Shown piece by piece: positions 46,442 to 58,764 of a stretch of 64,000 bases of DNA (its first letter is position 1; each line of letters starts with the position of its first letter). This stretch comes from Cantharellus purpuraceus (Eukaryota > Basidiomycota > Agaricomycetes > Cantharellales > Hydnaceae). The position numbers and the translations under genes are program-made. The stretch is from the NCBI GenBank assembly GCA_025174535.1, contig JALBUN010000045.1, positions 2,046,001 through 2,110,000 on the forward strand, given 5' to 3'. A model generated the notes under the pieces. The model was not told the origin of the DNA. It saw only the letters and a program-made list of their open reading frames with translations, and searched no databases.

Positions 46442-47353
46442 TCACATTGCCAAAGCGGCTTGTAACTCTTTGAGCTGTGCTTCCTCCTCGTCTTCCTCTT
46501 CTCGTGCTGCATTGAAATCAGTCAAAGAGCAGTCCACACAGTGACGTACTCACCTTCTGGCACAACCTTGCTTGGTCCAGCTGGGCTATGTATTGGGGCA
46601 CGATCTGCGCCCATGAGCCGGTCATTTAGCTCTTCAGATTCTAGGTCTGCTAGCTCTTGCTTGAGCTCATCCTTCATAATTAATCCAAAGTCAGATGTGG
46701 ATCCGCAAATTGTACCGGACTCTCACCTCGTCAATATCTAGACCCGCACCCATAGGATTCGAAATCGCCTCCGAAATCTCGTTTGCGATCTCCCTCTGTG
46801 CATTGATGGCTTCGATCGTCGCGTCAACTTTGTCAATTGTTCTGAACGATAGACGCGAGTCGTTAATATAATTATAGCTGCCATCGCTCTGCGGATAAAT
46901 TCCTATCAGAAGAAACAATACTGACATGTTGCCATGTATGGCCTTGAGTGCGTCCGAGCCCTTCTTCATCGCCATCATAGTTTCCGCGTTCAAGTTGGCA
47001 GACTCAATCGTGTTCACTTGCATCTCTAGCTGCAACCGCTGTCCTGCTAGCTGGTCCAGCTGATTCTCAGCCGCCTTCTTCCGCCGCAGAGCTTGCGTCG
47101 CCACTAGCCGCATAAAGTAACAATGAGCGATCTGAACGGGTACCGTGCCAGCTGCATCATGGTTGTCTCACTCACAACTCTTATTACTGACTGCATTTAC
47201 TCTTGCCTTCCTCACCTCCTCATCAATCTTCTTCTGGAGATATTCCTCCTTCTTCTCCAGCATGCCTAGCTGCTGCCGTAAAGTGACGATAGCGTCACGG
47301 GCCGACGCCTTCGAGTCTCGACGCCCGGTGATATAACTCATCCAAGACGACAT
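46442..47353 (-). CDS. SNF7: ESCRT-III subunit Snf7/Vps32
   Basis: Snf7 polymerises into membrane-cutting filaments at endosomes and also acts in pH signalling. The first exon is MSSWMSYITGRRDSKASARD and LRQQLGMLEKKEEYLQKKI, a basic helix 1. The second is ATQALRRKKAAENQLDQLAG and QVNTIESANLNAETMMAMK (helix 2), then IHGNM. After an intron, IDKVDATIEAINAQREIAN and the acidic C-terminal half follow. That half contains GLDIDEDELKQELADLE and the MIM1/Vps4-binding end LKELQAALAM with TGA at 46442-46444. The length of about 215-220 residues and domain order are normal. Confidence 0.94.
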
Positions 47354-47731
47354 GGTAACGTGGATACAATAAGCAGAAGAGAAAGGAGAGGAAATGGTCT
47401 AGCACAGTTATAATGCGACGTCTGCGATCGCCTTTGCGACTCCGCGGGCGTCTGCCACCTGCGGACTCACGCACGCGCTGCCTATGTACTGCATCTACCT
47501 AGATACATATGGGAACTTTCCCAGGACCACAAGGCCTGGGACCGGCACAACCATTACAGAGACATCATGATTCCTTATGCCGTCTAAGTGTATGTTAATA
47601 GGGCAATGTACCACTTGATCGCTACAGTCCTGCAGCATTTAACGTTCAAGTGATCTAGTTGTCTACAATGGACACTATACAACTGAGGGAAACATCCTGG
47701 AGAGTAGGCGACGGTGATGGCCTGCTCTCCA
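47354..47731. other. Intergenic between SNF7 promoter and ceramide synthase 3' end
   Basis: Both flanking genes are on the minus strand. It should hold the SNF7 promoter. No distinct element was recognised. Confidence 0.45.
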
Positions 47732-49103
47732 TCATTGGTCTTTCTTCGTGGCGTGTTCTTCAACATCGTCACTGACACCATCCCTTTGCAACATGTCAGT
47801 CATAGTCGTGGATGAAACAAGCAACTGCATACCCCTCATCGTCACTTCGCGTGTCATCCGGAGGATGACCCCGTAAAACTTTCCACACCACTCGCAAGAC
47901 CATAACCAACCAAAAGCAAAGAATGATCTGAACACATGGGGCTTCAACAGCGGTATTACAAAGACATTACATATGCCGATCTTCCTCACCTGCAGCACCA
48001 TCATTAGACCAACAAATGCAACGTAGACATCGTGAGTGAGATAATATCCGCGCTCCGGTGCCCAATCGAACGATATTGACGTTGAGGGACAATTGTAAGC
48101 CGAATATATCACAATACCGAATAAGACATGGCGAGTAAGAATCCATGATAGTGTAAATATAGTAAAGCAAGTGTTCAGAACAAGATCTGGCAATCTGAGA
48201 TACCGACATATCTTGACACTCTGCCCAACAAAGTCTCAATGCAAATTGAACAAACAAGACTGATGAACACGCACAGCCAAGAATATGTCACACCAATCCA
48301 TGAGGACCATGATAAGCACCCCTACGCGGGTGAAATTATACGAATAACTGGCAATGACCAGGGATATTGTGATAATGTGGTGTGACATCATTTGAAAATG
48401 ATCCTTCCTCCAAGCTTCGGCATTCAACAAAAGGACTTGATGGCACCAAAACCCCAATTGTGTCAAATAGTAAAATTTAACTGGGCCAGATAACGGGATA
48501 TGTGGATAGTTCAACCAAAGTTTGTCGAGTTGAAATGGCGCGCTCGGTAAGCCCCAATGAATATACTACAAGAGATTAAGATTAGTTGTCACATTCAACT
48601 TCAAGATGCCCTACCAATCCGAGAGGCCAGTAAGCTATGTAATAGGTGAATTGCCAGCCCTGTTCTGCAAATCGGACGGCGCTCCTCTCGCGTATCCACG
48701 TGGCCTTGCTCATCCCAGGGGGGCGCTGCTTGACCACGTTCTTGTTTGAAGACTGCGGCGGCACCGGAGGGTGCGCTGGATGTCCATTGGCTGCCAACTT
48801 GCGCGCATCGGCGACACCATTCGCGGTCCCATTGACCGCGTCAAGTGCTTTACCCTCGAGCATATCCTTGCGATAGAGATACTGCCGCGCAAACGGTTCA
48901 AAAATACCAAGCCTCAAGCATTCTCTAAGAATGCCGAGAACCAAGATCCACGTAAGCACAAAACATCCATCAAGCCGACCAGTCCCATAGTAGTTGGAAG
49001 TCGGATACGAGTCAGGGTTTGTAGGGCGAGCCGTAGGATACGACAGAGTGAAGAATGGTATTAAGACTTCAGGAAGCCATTTTGTAGCTTGTGACACGTT
49101 CAT
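47732..49103 (-). CDS. LAG1: Ceramide synthase (Lag1/Lac1 family, TLC domain)
   Basis: It joins a fatty acyl-CoA to a sphingoid base in the ER membrane. The first exon (49103 down) has a membrane segment (CFVLTWILVLGILRECL) and a long loop, then RFAEQGWQFTYYIAYWPLGL. The next gives IHWGLPSAPFQLDKLWLNY and GFWCHQVLLLNAE. The Lag1 motif follows at about 48400-48290: HFQMMSHHIITISLVIASYS (the HH pair), then NFTRVGVLIMVLMDWCDIFL. Then AKICRYLRLPDLVLNTCF and four further hydrophobic segments follow. The C-terminal exons give CFWLVMVLRVVWKVLRG, DDTRSDDEG and an acidic tail ending ATKKDQ with TGA at 47732. It is a multi-pass protein of about 400 residues, typical for the family. Confidence 0.92.
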
Positions 49104-49352
49104 TTCAGGTCGAACAGGAGCGACGTAGCATGGGCTGAAAGTCGTACAGAAACGGCAGCAGGTCGTGAAAATGGAAATGTGGTGGTCCCTTTGCAGTCAA
49201 GAGGGGACTTGCAAAAGAACTGGAGGCGTCCTAATGATTTAAGTGATCAAGATAAATCTCAGACCCCGGGTTAACGATTTTGGGGCGAACGTGCAACTGT
49301 CGATTAAGTATACATACATTACGTGATCAGGCGCCCAATACCCATAGCCAGG

Positions 49353-50308
49353 ATGTCTGCACCCAACGCGACACTCTACATTAAAAACCTCAATGATCAG
49401 GTGCAGAAGGATGAGCTACGTGCACAGCTGTACTCTCTTTTTACCACTTATGGCAAAATCATTGACGTGGTCGCATCCAAAAGTGCCAAGATGCGTGGTC
49501 AAGCCTTCCTTGTCTTCGCTGACCTGGCGGGTGCAACTACAGCCATGAGGGCTTGTGAAGGCATGATGTTTTATGATAAACCCATGGTTCGTTTCTCTTA
49601 CCACACATCTTCAGTGATGTGATTGCAGTTGCTCACCCTCTCCCGTGTGCTTTATCACCCACAGCACATAGAGTACGCCAAAACAAAATCTTACGCTACA
49701 CTTCAAAAGGAAGACCCGAACTTTGTTCACCCGAGTCTATCCAAGAAACCCCCACCTGCTGCGGCTCTTGCCAATGGGGTTGCCGCCGAAAAGCGAGCAC
49801 GTGAAGACGATGATGCGGAGAACGAACGGAATCGAAAGAGAGGAAGGCCTGAAAATGAAGAAGAAACAGACGAGATGGAGATTGAGGATGAGGAAGGGCG
49901 GCCACAAGGCGACGCTAATGGTCATACTGGTGAGCAGTGTCGAATATTGGAATACGTGGTGGCTTAAACATCTCTAGCACCACCTCCGCAACCAGTTTTA
50001 AAACATCCAACTGCAGCTCTGCTATGTACAAATCTTCCCCAAGAAGTTACTGATGATGTACTCTCTGTGCTATTTCAACAGTACGTATACTATTCGACAA
50101 TGATCCTTGGTTTCTATCTCACCAGAGTGTTAGATACCAGGGTTTCCAATCGACACATGTCGCACAATCCCCAACACCTGGGCCCAATGGGCGTGCTAAA
50201 ATGGCGCAAGTGGCCTTTGATTCCCCAGATTTGGCATCCGTGGCTAAAGAGGCGCTAGATGGTTTTGTATTGAAGAAGGGTTGGGCAATGACTGTGCAAT
50301 ATGTATAA
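49353..50308 (+). CDS. U1A/U2B''-type spliceosomal snRNP protein, two RRMs
   Basis: It binds a stem-loop of U2 (and possibly U1) snRNA. RRM1 is MSAPNATLYIKNLNDQVQKD with RNP2 LYIKNL. RNP1 is KMRGQAFLVF, followed by GMMFYDKPM and, after an intron, RIEYAKTKSYA. A charged linker of about 60 residues, rich in K, R and E (NLS-like KRAREDDD and RKRGRPEN), precedes RRM2. RRM2 reads LLCTNLPQEVTDDVLSVLFQQ and continues after an intron as YQGFQSTHVAQS. It ends VLKKGWAMTVQYV with TAA at 50306-50308. Many fungi carry one such gene. Whether it serves U1, U2 or both cannot be told from sequence. Confidence 0.9.
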
Positions 50309-50365
50309 CAGATCTTTCACTGTTGGTATACTACTAGGCTTTTATCATTGATATCGTTAGTTTCG

Positions 50366-50373
50366 TCACGTGA
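50366..50373. promoter_or_regulatory. TCACGTGA palindrome upstream of the AlaX-type gene
   Basis: It lies 74 bases before the ATG at 50448, in the 139-bp gap after the snRNP gene. It is followed by a T-rich tract. Confidence 0.5.
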
Positions 50374-50447
50374 CACCCAGAGTCACTGGAATACCTACCT
50401 ATATCTTTTTTTTCTTGTCTCGTTTAATCGCTACCTCCCAGCTAGCA

Positions 50448-52057
50448 ATGTCTCGCGTAGACTCATATGATTATCACCGGATCAAATCATCTACTCTTAA
50501 TATTCCAACAGAACCATCTGTGCCCGTTCCAGTTGGTCTTTTGGCTTGTCAGCGTGGGTCTCATCACCAAGGAATAAGGAATACATCCAAATATTCACCT
50601 TGAGTATAGGCGACCCGTTATTGAAACAGTTGAAAACATCGGTCATTGCGTGCGCTGCTTCTTCGGGAATAGAAGTCCCCAAAGACAAAAAGAAGAAGCC
50701 GCAAGCCATACAGCAGCAAGCTCCGGTGTTCGAAGTGCTGCTACAGGATACAGTCTTGTTCCCTGAAGGTGGAGGGCAGCCGTCTGATATTGGTTACATC
50801 AAAGGCGAAGATGGAAATTGCTGGGATGTGCTGGAGATAAAGCGTCGCGGAGGACAAGCTATTCATTATGTTGAAGGTGGCCAGGGCACAGCTGAATCAC
50901 TTGCCATCGGATCCCGTGTCACTGTGGCCTTAGGAGAGGAAGGCTTCAAACGTCGATACGACCACGTACGCCTGTGGATTTTTCCTCCGTATAGCTCTCG
51001 TTCTTACGATGTGCACTCCTATCTCAGATGTGTATACACACTTGCCAACATTTGATATCCGCGCTCCTCGAGAGACATCTAGATTTACCCACCCCATCTT
51101 GGTATTTGACACAATCCCCGAATCCAGCATATATAGAAGTCCCACGTTCTCCTACTGCTGAAGAGCTTCAAGTGGTAGAAGATGCTGCTAACGCGTACTG
51201 CATGCAGGACACCAGACTGCACGTCGAGGTGGAAGAGCTTTACGATGGTGTGCGAGAAAACGGAGTCAGAAACGCCTCGAAGGCATTACCTGCAGATTAT
51301 ACAGGAGGCGTCAACCGTACCGTCGTGATTGAAAACGTCGATCGGAACCCGTTGGTCTATCTCTGCCTACTCAATGATTTCACTAATCTGATCATGTCCC
51401 CTTAGTTGCTGCGGTACTCACTTGCCGACCTTGCAGGGCCTCTCAGTATTCATTCTGCCACAAACAGAGCCACTCTCTCGTGGTCGGGCACGCATCTTCT
51501 TTTGTGCAGGTCCACGGATCCGAGCTTACTTGTCTCAAACTCACGGACTTCTAACAACCGCTGCAACGACGTATGGATGCGCAGCTATCCAAGTCCCTGA
51601 ACGACTTGCATTCGAGACAGAAGGCAGACGCAAGGCATTCAAACGTGCTGAAGAGCTCGAGGAAGAGGTGGCAAAATTCGTTGTCAAGGACCTCCTAGAT
51701 GAACAACGACGTGCCTCTGCCAATGATGCTGATAGGCATCGGTTTACTGCGTTTCGCCACCGGCAGGATTCTTCGTCAAATCCACTTGGTCTTTTGAACA
51801 CCATCCATTCGGCCTGGTCTGTTTCAACTGCTTCCACTCACTTCCTCATCGTGCTGGTCTCCTCAGGCCTGCAAACTTCAAACAGCACGGTCGTTTTGGT
51901 ATTCGGATCAGACGACAAAGAAGTCAAAGAGCTTGGCGATAAGCTCAAAGTCCAAGGGGTCAAGGGCGGTGGAAAGCCCGGAAAATGGAGCGGAAAGACA
52001 GATAACTGGAAGGCTACTGGGGGCGATGAGTGGGTGAGAAGGCTTCTAGAGAGTTGA
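50448..52057 (+). CDS. AlaX-type alanyl-tRNA editing protein (AARSD1-like)
   Basis: These proteins hydrolyse serine (or glycine) wrongly attached to tRNA-Ala. The exons give GLLACQRDPLLKQLKT and VLLQDTVLFPEGGGQPSDIG, the conserved editing-domain entry. Next, after an intron, RYDHMCIHTCQHLISALLE has the zinc-binding HxxxH as HTCQH. Further on LPADYTGGVNRTVVI and a second zinc motif follow. An intron joins NP to CCGTHLPTL (about 51412), giving the CxxxH half of the site. The rest is RIFFCAGPRIRAYL, a helical segment and a glycine-rich end with VQGVKGGGKPGKWSGK. TGA is at 52055-52057. Both metal-site halves are present, so it should be active. Confidence 0.9.
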
Positions 52058-52115
52058 TGTTACATAAACAAGATATACTACATATATGGAGGGCATATAG
52101 GCAACACTCAAAGTT

Positions 52116-53330
52116 CTATGAATCACACCTTGGCTCCGTGGCCTGGTGTCTATTCTCCTGTGCGGACAAGTACTGGTCGACGTCGTGAATCATCTCGAGT
52201 TTAGACTTCATCTCGCTATGGAGTTCCTGAACAGTTGCGAGTGCATAATGCACAAACGAGACGTTAGAAGACGTATGACGATCGATAGCATCAATCCTAG
52301 GCTTGAGGCTAGTCAAAGCACAGAACCCTTGATGAATTGTTGATCGTGTTTCCTCCTGTTCACCATCAGTAACCAACAGGTCAATAGACATGTAGCGAGC
52401 AAGGCAATTGGGACGCACCTTGCAAGAAATCCAATCACGTAGCTGGATATGGTCAATCCGTGTTCTCCACCGAATCAGCTCCGTCTTGATTTGTTCGCAA
52501 TTCGGATCATCTGCAAATAATAGATCTTGTATTATGTCGGCTCCCCATAACGAACCAGTCGCACCGTACGGCTCTGCATACGACGATTCTTCGTCCCCCC
52601 TGGAAATAACCGCAGTGTCCATAGGTGATGATAGCACTTGTTGCCCAGCAGCAGGAACGCCGGTTTCATCCAGAACAGCCACTGCACCTTCAGAAGATCT
52701 TTCCCACGAGGAATCAGTCTCTCCTTCGGTAATGCCTTCGTCAAAGGACATGTCCTCGCCATCAGTCCACATCTCCTCATCTTCGTCCGTCCACATTTCG
52801 CCGTCCATCATGTCGTCGGCAACACTATCACTTCCAGGAATATACTCGCCCCCATCCGAAGACTCATCGTCTGGAAGCTCTGGAATAACCAAAAATAGAT
52901 CACGGCAAGTTGGACAGCTACCCCTTGAGGTTTGTATCCACTCAGAAATACTGGACAAATGTCAGTATGGTTCTTTGACACTGATCATGAAAAACTCACT
53001 CTGCCATACAAAATATATGCCCACATTGTAGTTTCGTGACACCTGATCGCTCTCCAGGGGCAGAAGATCCGTCTTCCAGTATCGCGGCGAAGGGCGTGAG
53101 ACATATTGGGCAATGATCCCCTTGATTCTTCAACGTCAACCATAATGATCAAAGAATGGCCGGTATTGAGGCAACGCACTCACCTAATGGAAGTTCTGTA
53201 ACGTTAAGTCTAGGAAGTGTGGTCAGAAATTGTACACGTTCCTCACTTCAAATAGCAGATGAGCTCGGTGGTGCTATTACTTGGGTATGAAATACCTGGT
53301 TTGTGCAAGAGGAATGTTTCTGCTTGACAT
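52116..53330 (-). CDS. RING-finger protein, acidic middle region
   Basis: This is a probable E3 ubiquitin ligase. Small first exons join as MSSRNIPLAQTR, LNVTELPL and GDHCPICLTPF. They use an acceptor just before GGGATCATTGC; the start at 53328-53330 follows from this model. The RING is CPIC, then LQCGHIFCMAE, and across an intron ISEWIQTSRGSCPTC. The sixth metal-ligand position holds E instead of C or H. A very acidic stretch (many D/E, GEMWTDEDEEMWTDGED) and a helical C-terminal region (about 52540-52116) follow. That region ends EPRCDS. I do not recognise the C-terminal part. It is convergent with the AlaX-type gene (58 bp between stops). Confidence 0.8.
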
Positions 53331-53683
53331 GAGTTGAGTCAATGACGTTGGACGTACACCGTTGAACAACACGCGAGAGTCACGTGAGCAAGAGAACGAA
53401 CAAATACAAGCAAATACTAACAGTAGTGCACGTGATCGTGTATGCCCTGCACATGGAACGGACGAAAATGGGAGCTAAAGTTTTCCAGCGATGGTAGTGG
53501 TTGAACATAGGGGGGGTTGTTAACCCTGCTCAGGAGGCTCGAGGAGGTCCAGCGCTTCAGCAACCTGACGAGTGTCCTTTAGTACTGAAAAGTACTGACC
53601 ATCTTCGGCGTAACTCCGGAGTTGGACTTCTTATTGAAATGCTCGAGTCGTGGCCTTAAACGGTGGCTCTTTGCTCTTGAGAC
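53331..53683. promoter_or_regulatory. Divergent promoter RING / beta-mannosidase with two CACGTGA sites
   Basis: The 353-bp gap separates two start codons. TCACGTGA lies at 53380-53387, 50 bases from the RING gene start, and GCACGTGA at about 53428-53435. No other element was recognised. Confidence 0.5.
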
Positions 53684-56600
53684 ATGTCCACAACAACCAT
53701 TCTTAATCAGAACTGGGAGTTCACTCAGCTTTCAGAACAGAAAGTGGTCGATTGGCATCCTGTCAGCCAATTCCCAACCAGCGTTCATGTTGAACTTCTG
53801 AAAGCAGGCAAGATCCCTGATCCTGTAAGTATAACTGTATGCATGCCTTTATCTATCTCACAGTTTGACGCTATCTAGTTCGTAGGTCAGAACGAATGGG
53901 AGGTTCAATGTGACAATTTTGGCAGCAATTGCTCATCGTTGAATGGGACTGATACCACTATTACCCAGGGATTGGGGAGTCGGATTGGGCATTCCGTACA
54001 TCCTTCGAATTGGATCAAAGTAGCTTGTCATTACTGAACGCCGATTTGATTTTCGACGGTCTCGATACGTTTGGTGTTGTCGAGCTCGTAGGTGGTTTCA
54101 CCACGAGTCGTGCACAATGTTAATACGTTTTGTCAGAATGGACACAAAGTTCTTGAGTATGCCATCGCTATTATGTGACAATTTTATCCTCTTGACGACA
54201 GCTGCGCATATAGGACGAACAACATGTTTGTGCCATACCGGGTCGCCGTTAGAGATCATCTCAAGGCAGGCAGTAATGAGCTCCTTCTTACCTTTCAGAG
54301 CGCTTTTCTCAAAGTATTCACATTCTACTACTTGTTCGATGATATGATATGCATTCTAACGAATCCACCAGGGCAAAGATCTAGAGATGCAACATGGCAA
54401 GTTTGGGCTCTGGAACGGAGACTCCAGCCGCCTGCACGTACGCAAAGCTCAATACAAGTGTGTAGTAGCTACTCCATACCTACGACTTGGTACTTGTTCA
54501 TTACCAAACAGTTACGGCTGGGATTGGGGCCCTGTTCTTATGACGACTGGACCTTGGCGACCCATTTCAATGCAAACGTATGATGTTCGCATCACTGACT
54601 TCAGAGTCCAAACTGAGGTCTCAGAATCATTGGACGTGGCCATTAAAGTGTCTATCGAAGTGTCATCGTCTACCGGTCAAATAGTAGTTGCACTCCAGGA
54701 TCAGAAAAGCCAGGTCGTTCGACAATCAGACCATTTGAAAGTGACAGACGGGAAAGCCGAGGTAACATTCTCCGGAACCACAGGTGAATTTGACCTTTGG
54801 TGTCCTGTCGGTTACGGCAAACAGCCCATGTACATCGTGGAGGCACAGGTCATCAATGAGGTTTGCATAAAGATACAGCCTATAGAACATCGGGAAGTTT
54901 ATAGACGTACATCAGGGAATTGTTCTGGACACAATGGGGCAAAGGATAGGCATTCGAAGGGCTCGCGTTGTACAGGATAAGCTCCTGGATGCAGAGGGGC
55001 ATAGCTTTTTGTTTGAAATCAATAATATTCGTATTTTTGCTGGCGGTACGTATTATGGACAATTGTTCATGGTTGTGGCATTCATAGCCCTTTAGGATCC
55101 AACTGGGTTCCTGCGGATTCTTTCTTGACAAGGTGGGTTCTTATCATATCTCAAAATGATCATTCCCTCAACTGGTAGATTCTCCTTAGGATAACCCCCG
55201 AAGTCTACAAGTCGTGGCTCCAACTTCTTGTCGATGGGAATCAATTGATGATCAGAGTCTGGGGGGGAGGCATCTATGTCAGTGTCTAGCAAATCAGTCA
55301 CCAATTTGGTCTCCTGACTTATAGTTGTTCGGCTCCTTCCAAGGAAGCTGACGTGTTCTATCAGACGTGTGATGGTGCGTCGTTCTAACCATCGTCTTTC
55401 ATATATTCATGTTCATAACATATTAAGAATTGGGCATCCTTGTCTGGCAAGATTTTATGTTTGGATGTGGGCAGGTCGGTTTACATATTTCTGACTGAGA
55501 AACTTGTCACTCACGATATTCTAACCACCAGTATCCTGCATATGACGACTTCCTGGAACAAGTCACTCAAGAAGCAGAGGCGAATGTGAAAAGATTAAGA
55601 CATCACCCTTCTGTTGTCATCTTAGGTTAGTTTGTTCATCTTACTTGGAATGGGAGTAGCGTTGATGAGATACTTTTGTATCAGCCGGGAACAACGAAGG
55701 TATACAGGCTACCGTCTCCATCTATCGTTGCTCATCCAACTTAGATTATCAAATTGCGGAATCTCTCCATCTGGAGCTCGATTACTCTGACGAAACATCC
55801 GATTTCAGAAAGACAAATTTCCCCGCGCGGCATATCTATGAGCGTCTCTTGCCCGATATTACGAGTCGGTTGTCTGATATACACTACCATCGCGGCTCCC
55901 CTTACTCGTGCGACGAATGTGATTTAGTTTGAGGTGCATTCCTAACAAATTGTGCAGCGGCTACGGCAAAGTCACAACTGATAGGACAGTGGGGTGTGTC
56001 CAAGTCCCCAGCTATTCTAACAAGCCGCTAACAAACGGTTCATAGCGATATCCATCAATGTAAGCCTGACCTTCATCTGGTGTTTACGATGTTCAGTGAT
56101 TACACTCATACTAGGGAATGTATGGCATGTAAGTTAAACTGTGTCCATCACCAACCATTATTGTAGATTTTTGAGGTCTTTAGGGAAGTCAGGAGTCTTG
56201 GCACAACTGGGATATACTCTCGGGACGCTTTGTCTCTGAGTTTGGAATGTTTGTATCACCACACTCCTTGCCAGCGATCAGGACTTGACCTCTCTCTCCC
56301 TGTTTTCTAGGGAGGCTTTCCCCGACATCAGGACTGTGGACTATTGGCTGGGAGGCAGTAAAGGGGAACGCTACCCTCAATCTGGGACCATGGAAGTCCA
56401 CAACAAAGCGGACGGCTGGCAAAGGCGTCTCGAGGTAATCTCTCTTATATCTTTCTAATCCAGATGCATCAGCTTGTTTGTTATCCTGATAGCTTTACTT
56501 GATGGAGAATTTCAAACATGCATTCGATATGGAAAGGTCAGGATCAGGTCACCGAGTCCCCATGACTTCTATTGACGAGCAGATGCAGTTACGTCTATTA

Positions 56601-57583
56601 TACGCAGATTATGCAAGCTGAGACATTGGCGAGTGCGTACCGCCTCTGGAGGCGCGAGTGGCGTGGCCGAGGCCGAGAGTACACAGCAGGCGCACTAGTT
56701 TGGCAGGTAAGGTAACGTTAGACTCTCAAACGTGCGTGGTCTGCTTACCGTCATACACAGCTCAATGACTGTTGGCCGGTCACTTCGTTCGTTTGAATGC
56801 ACTGTATACGCGCGTGCTACCCTGATCTCCCGCGTCCTCTAGATGGGCGATCGTGGATTACTTCCGACGTCCGAAGCCTGCCTATTTTGCGATCGCAAGG
56901 GAGTTACGTCCATACACCGTTGGCATAACACGTAAAGAGAAGAAAGAATATGCAGACAATCGCACGGCAGCCTTTTTCACCATTGACACCGTCATCGAGA
57001 TTTGGGGTACGAATAATACTTTAGAGGACAAGAAAGTGATGCTCGATGTTACAGCGTTCAATTTGGACGACCCTACGTGGCGGGATCACACGGCCAAGGA
57101 TGTTACACTCAAAGCGAATTCCAGCACAGAGCTTTTCAAAGGCAATTTACCTGGTCAGCCGACAAGGACCAAACTGAGCGAGAACCCCAAACCAATTATC
57201 ATCTCCGCTCGCTTGCTAGACGTTAAAAGGGAGGTTTGGGGCCGTCACACCAACTGGTGAGTTCCTCCGGAATTTATCCCTCTCCCGCGCACGGGTCTCT
57301 ACTGCTAAAACTGCGTGTATGCAGGCCTGAACCCTTCAAATTCATCCATTTTCCAGCTCCAGAGGACCTTGGCTATAAGGTTACCGTCGCTCCGGATGGT
57401 GAATCCGTAAAATTGTCGGCAGATAGGCCGATGAAAGGAATAGTGCTGGACGTTGATGGGGAGGACGCCAAGTGGGGCGATCAGGCAATCGACCTTATGC
57501 CTGGGGATCCTCAGGTCGTCAGAGTCGTTGGGTTGAAAGGAAGAAAAGTTAAGTCGAGATACTTGGGCGACGGGACTGCTTGA
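53684..57583 (+). CDS. Beta-mannosidase, glycoside hydrolase family 2
   Basis: It removes terminal beta-mannose from manno-oligosaccharides or N-glycan remnants. Around 17 short exons join. They give MSTTTILNQNWEFTQL and, from FVGQNEWEVQ to WIGESDWAFRTSFEL, a GTGACA donor and CCCAG acceptor. Then come LIFDGLDTFGVVEL, ETNNMFVPYRVAV, GKDLEMQHGKFGLWNGDSSR and YGWDWGPVLMTTGPWRPI. The catalytic half shows IRVWGGGIYE, LVWQDFMFGCGQYPAY, NVKRLRHHPSVVILAGNNED (acid/base E) and RFVSEFGM (nucleophile E, near 56240). It continues ALVWQLNDCWPVTSWAIVDY. The last exon ends KVKSRYLGDGTA with TGA at 57581-57583. No secretion signal is visible, so an intracellular enzyme is likely, as for other GH2 fungal mannosidases of clade B. 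Confidence 0.93.
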
Positions 57584-57976
57584 AGGCTCCACCGTTGTCT
57601 TGCCAATAAAATTTGAAAAATCAGTGGGCTGTAAGAAATATGTAGCGTTAATCAACCACAAGAAGAGATTCGGATCATCTCGCGAGAAACCCCCATTTTA
57701 TGGAGGGGTCAGACGAGAGGGAAAACTATGGTATGTTGGGTACCCAGCATGAACATGAATGAACATGGAGATTTAGACTAAAACGTAAAAACGTACTGTT
57801 CTCTGACGCGACAAAGTACGAAGGGAATAATGCAGAAAGGAGGGTACATGTCAAGCATATCAACGCATAAAGAACCAAAGAAAAAAGACGAATATTACTA
57901 CTATAGGGTTCCAGAAACCGAGAAAGAGAGGCACCGAGCCAAAACCAGGGAGAACGGAGACCTGGAGGCATGGCAT
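57584..57976. other. Intergenic between convergent beta-mannosidase and RHEB
   Basis: These are 3' untranslated regions. The DNA is A-rich near 57870-57930 and no gene was recognised. Confidence 0.5.
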
Positions 57977-58764
57977 TCACATGACGCAGCATTTACTGGC
58001 TTGGGGAGCTGTGGCGCCTCTCCGAGCCTTCTCGATTTCGTTGAGACACATCTCAAAAACTTTAGCTAACGGGACATCAATCGGTCGTTCGGCACTACAA
58101 AGGCGAAATGCCCCTCACCAACGTTCTCATTATTTCGTGCACTTGTTTCAATCCACGCAGACCCTACTGAATACGCCAATTCTTGCCCCTCTTGCTCGGA
58201 TACTTGTCTTCTGACAAAATCATTAGGGCACTTGGTCTCGGGGGGGAAGTGCCACGCACCGATATTTACTAAGGTCGCACTTTTGGCCGACTATAACGCA
58301 TGGAATGGCAGGAAGGCCGCAAAAGTTGATTATTTTGTCATATACGATCCGGACCATATCGAATGAAGCTCGGGAAGCAACGGAGTAGACAAGGACATAT
58401 CCGTGGACACCAATGGCATGTCTATGGTTAAGGATCGAGTATTCATCCTTTGAGGGTGTGGGCAGATAAGAAGAAAATCTGACTTCAGAGGAGGATATTG
58501 TGCGTACCTGGCCGGCGGTGTCAATGATGTCGCAGTCATACTCGATGCCTTTGTGGTTGATGCCCTTGGTGAATATATTCTCAATAGTTGGATAATATGA
58601 TTCGACAAAATGGCTTTCTGTATATTGCACGACGAGCGAGGACTTCCCTACAGAAGTGGGATGGGAATGATGATTGGTGTTGTTGCGTCACGTGGAGAGA
58701 ACGTACCGACTGAACGGGAGCCCAGGACTGCGATTTTCCTCTTCTTCAAAACGTCGCCCGTCAT
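57977..58764 (-). CDS. RHB1: Rheb small GTPase
   Basis: Rheb activates TORC1 or, in some fungi, controls amino-acid uptake. Exon 1 is MTGDVLKKRKIAVLGSRSVG; R at the Ras-G12 position is the Rheb signature. Exon 2 reads KSSLVVQYTESHF and YYPTIENIFTKG, with T of the effector loop, then DCDIIDTAGQ. Next come DEYSILNHRHAIGVHGYVLV, VIVGQKCDL (NKxD-type motif as QKCD) and SEQEGQELAYSVGSAW. ETSAR follows, and after an intron AKVFEMCLNEIEKARRG. The C-terminus is CCVM, a CaaX box for farnesylation, followed by TGA (57977-57979). The ATG at 58762-58764 is chosen because upstream in-frame sequence does not resemble Rheb. Confidence 0.92.
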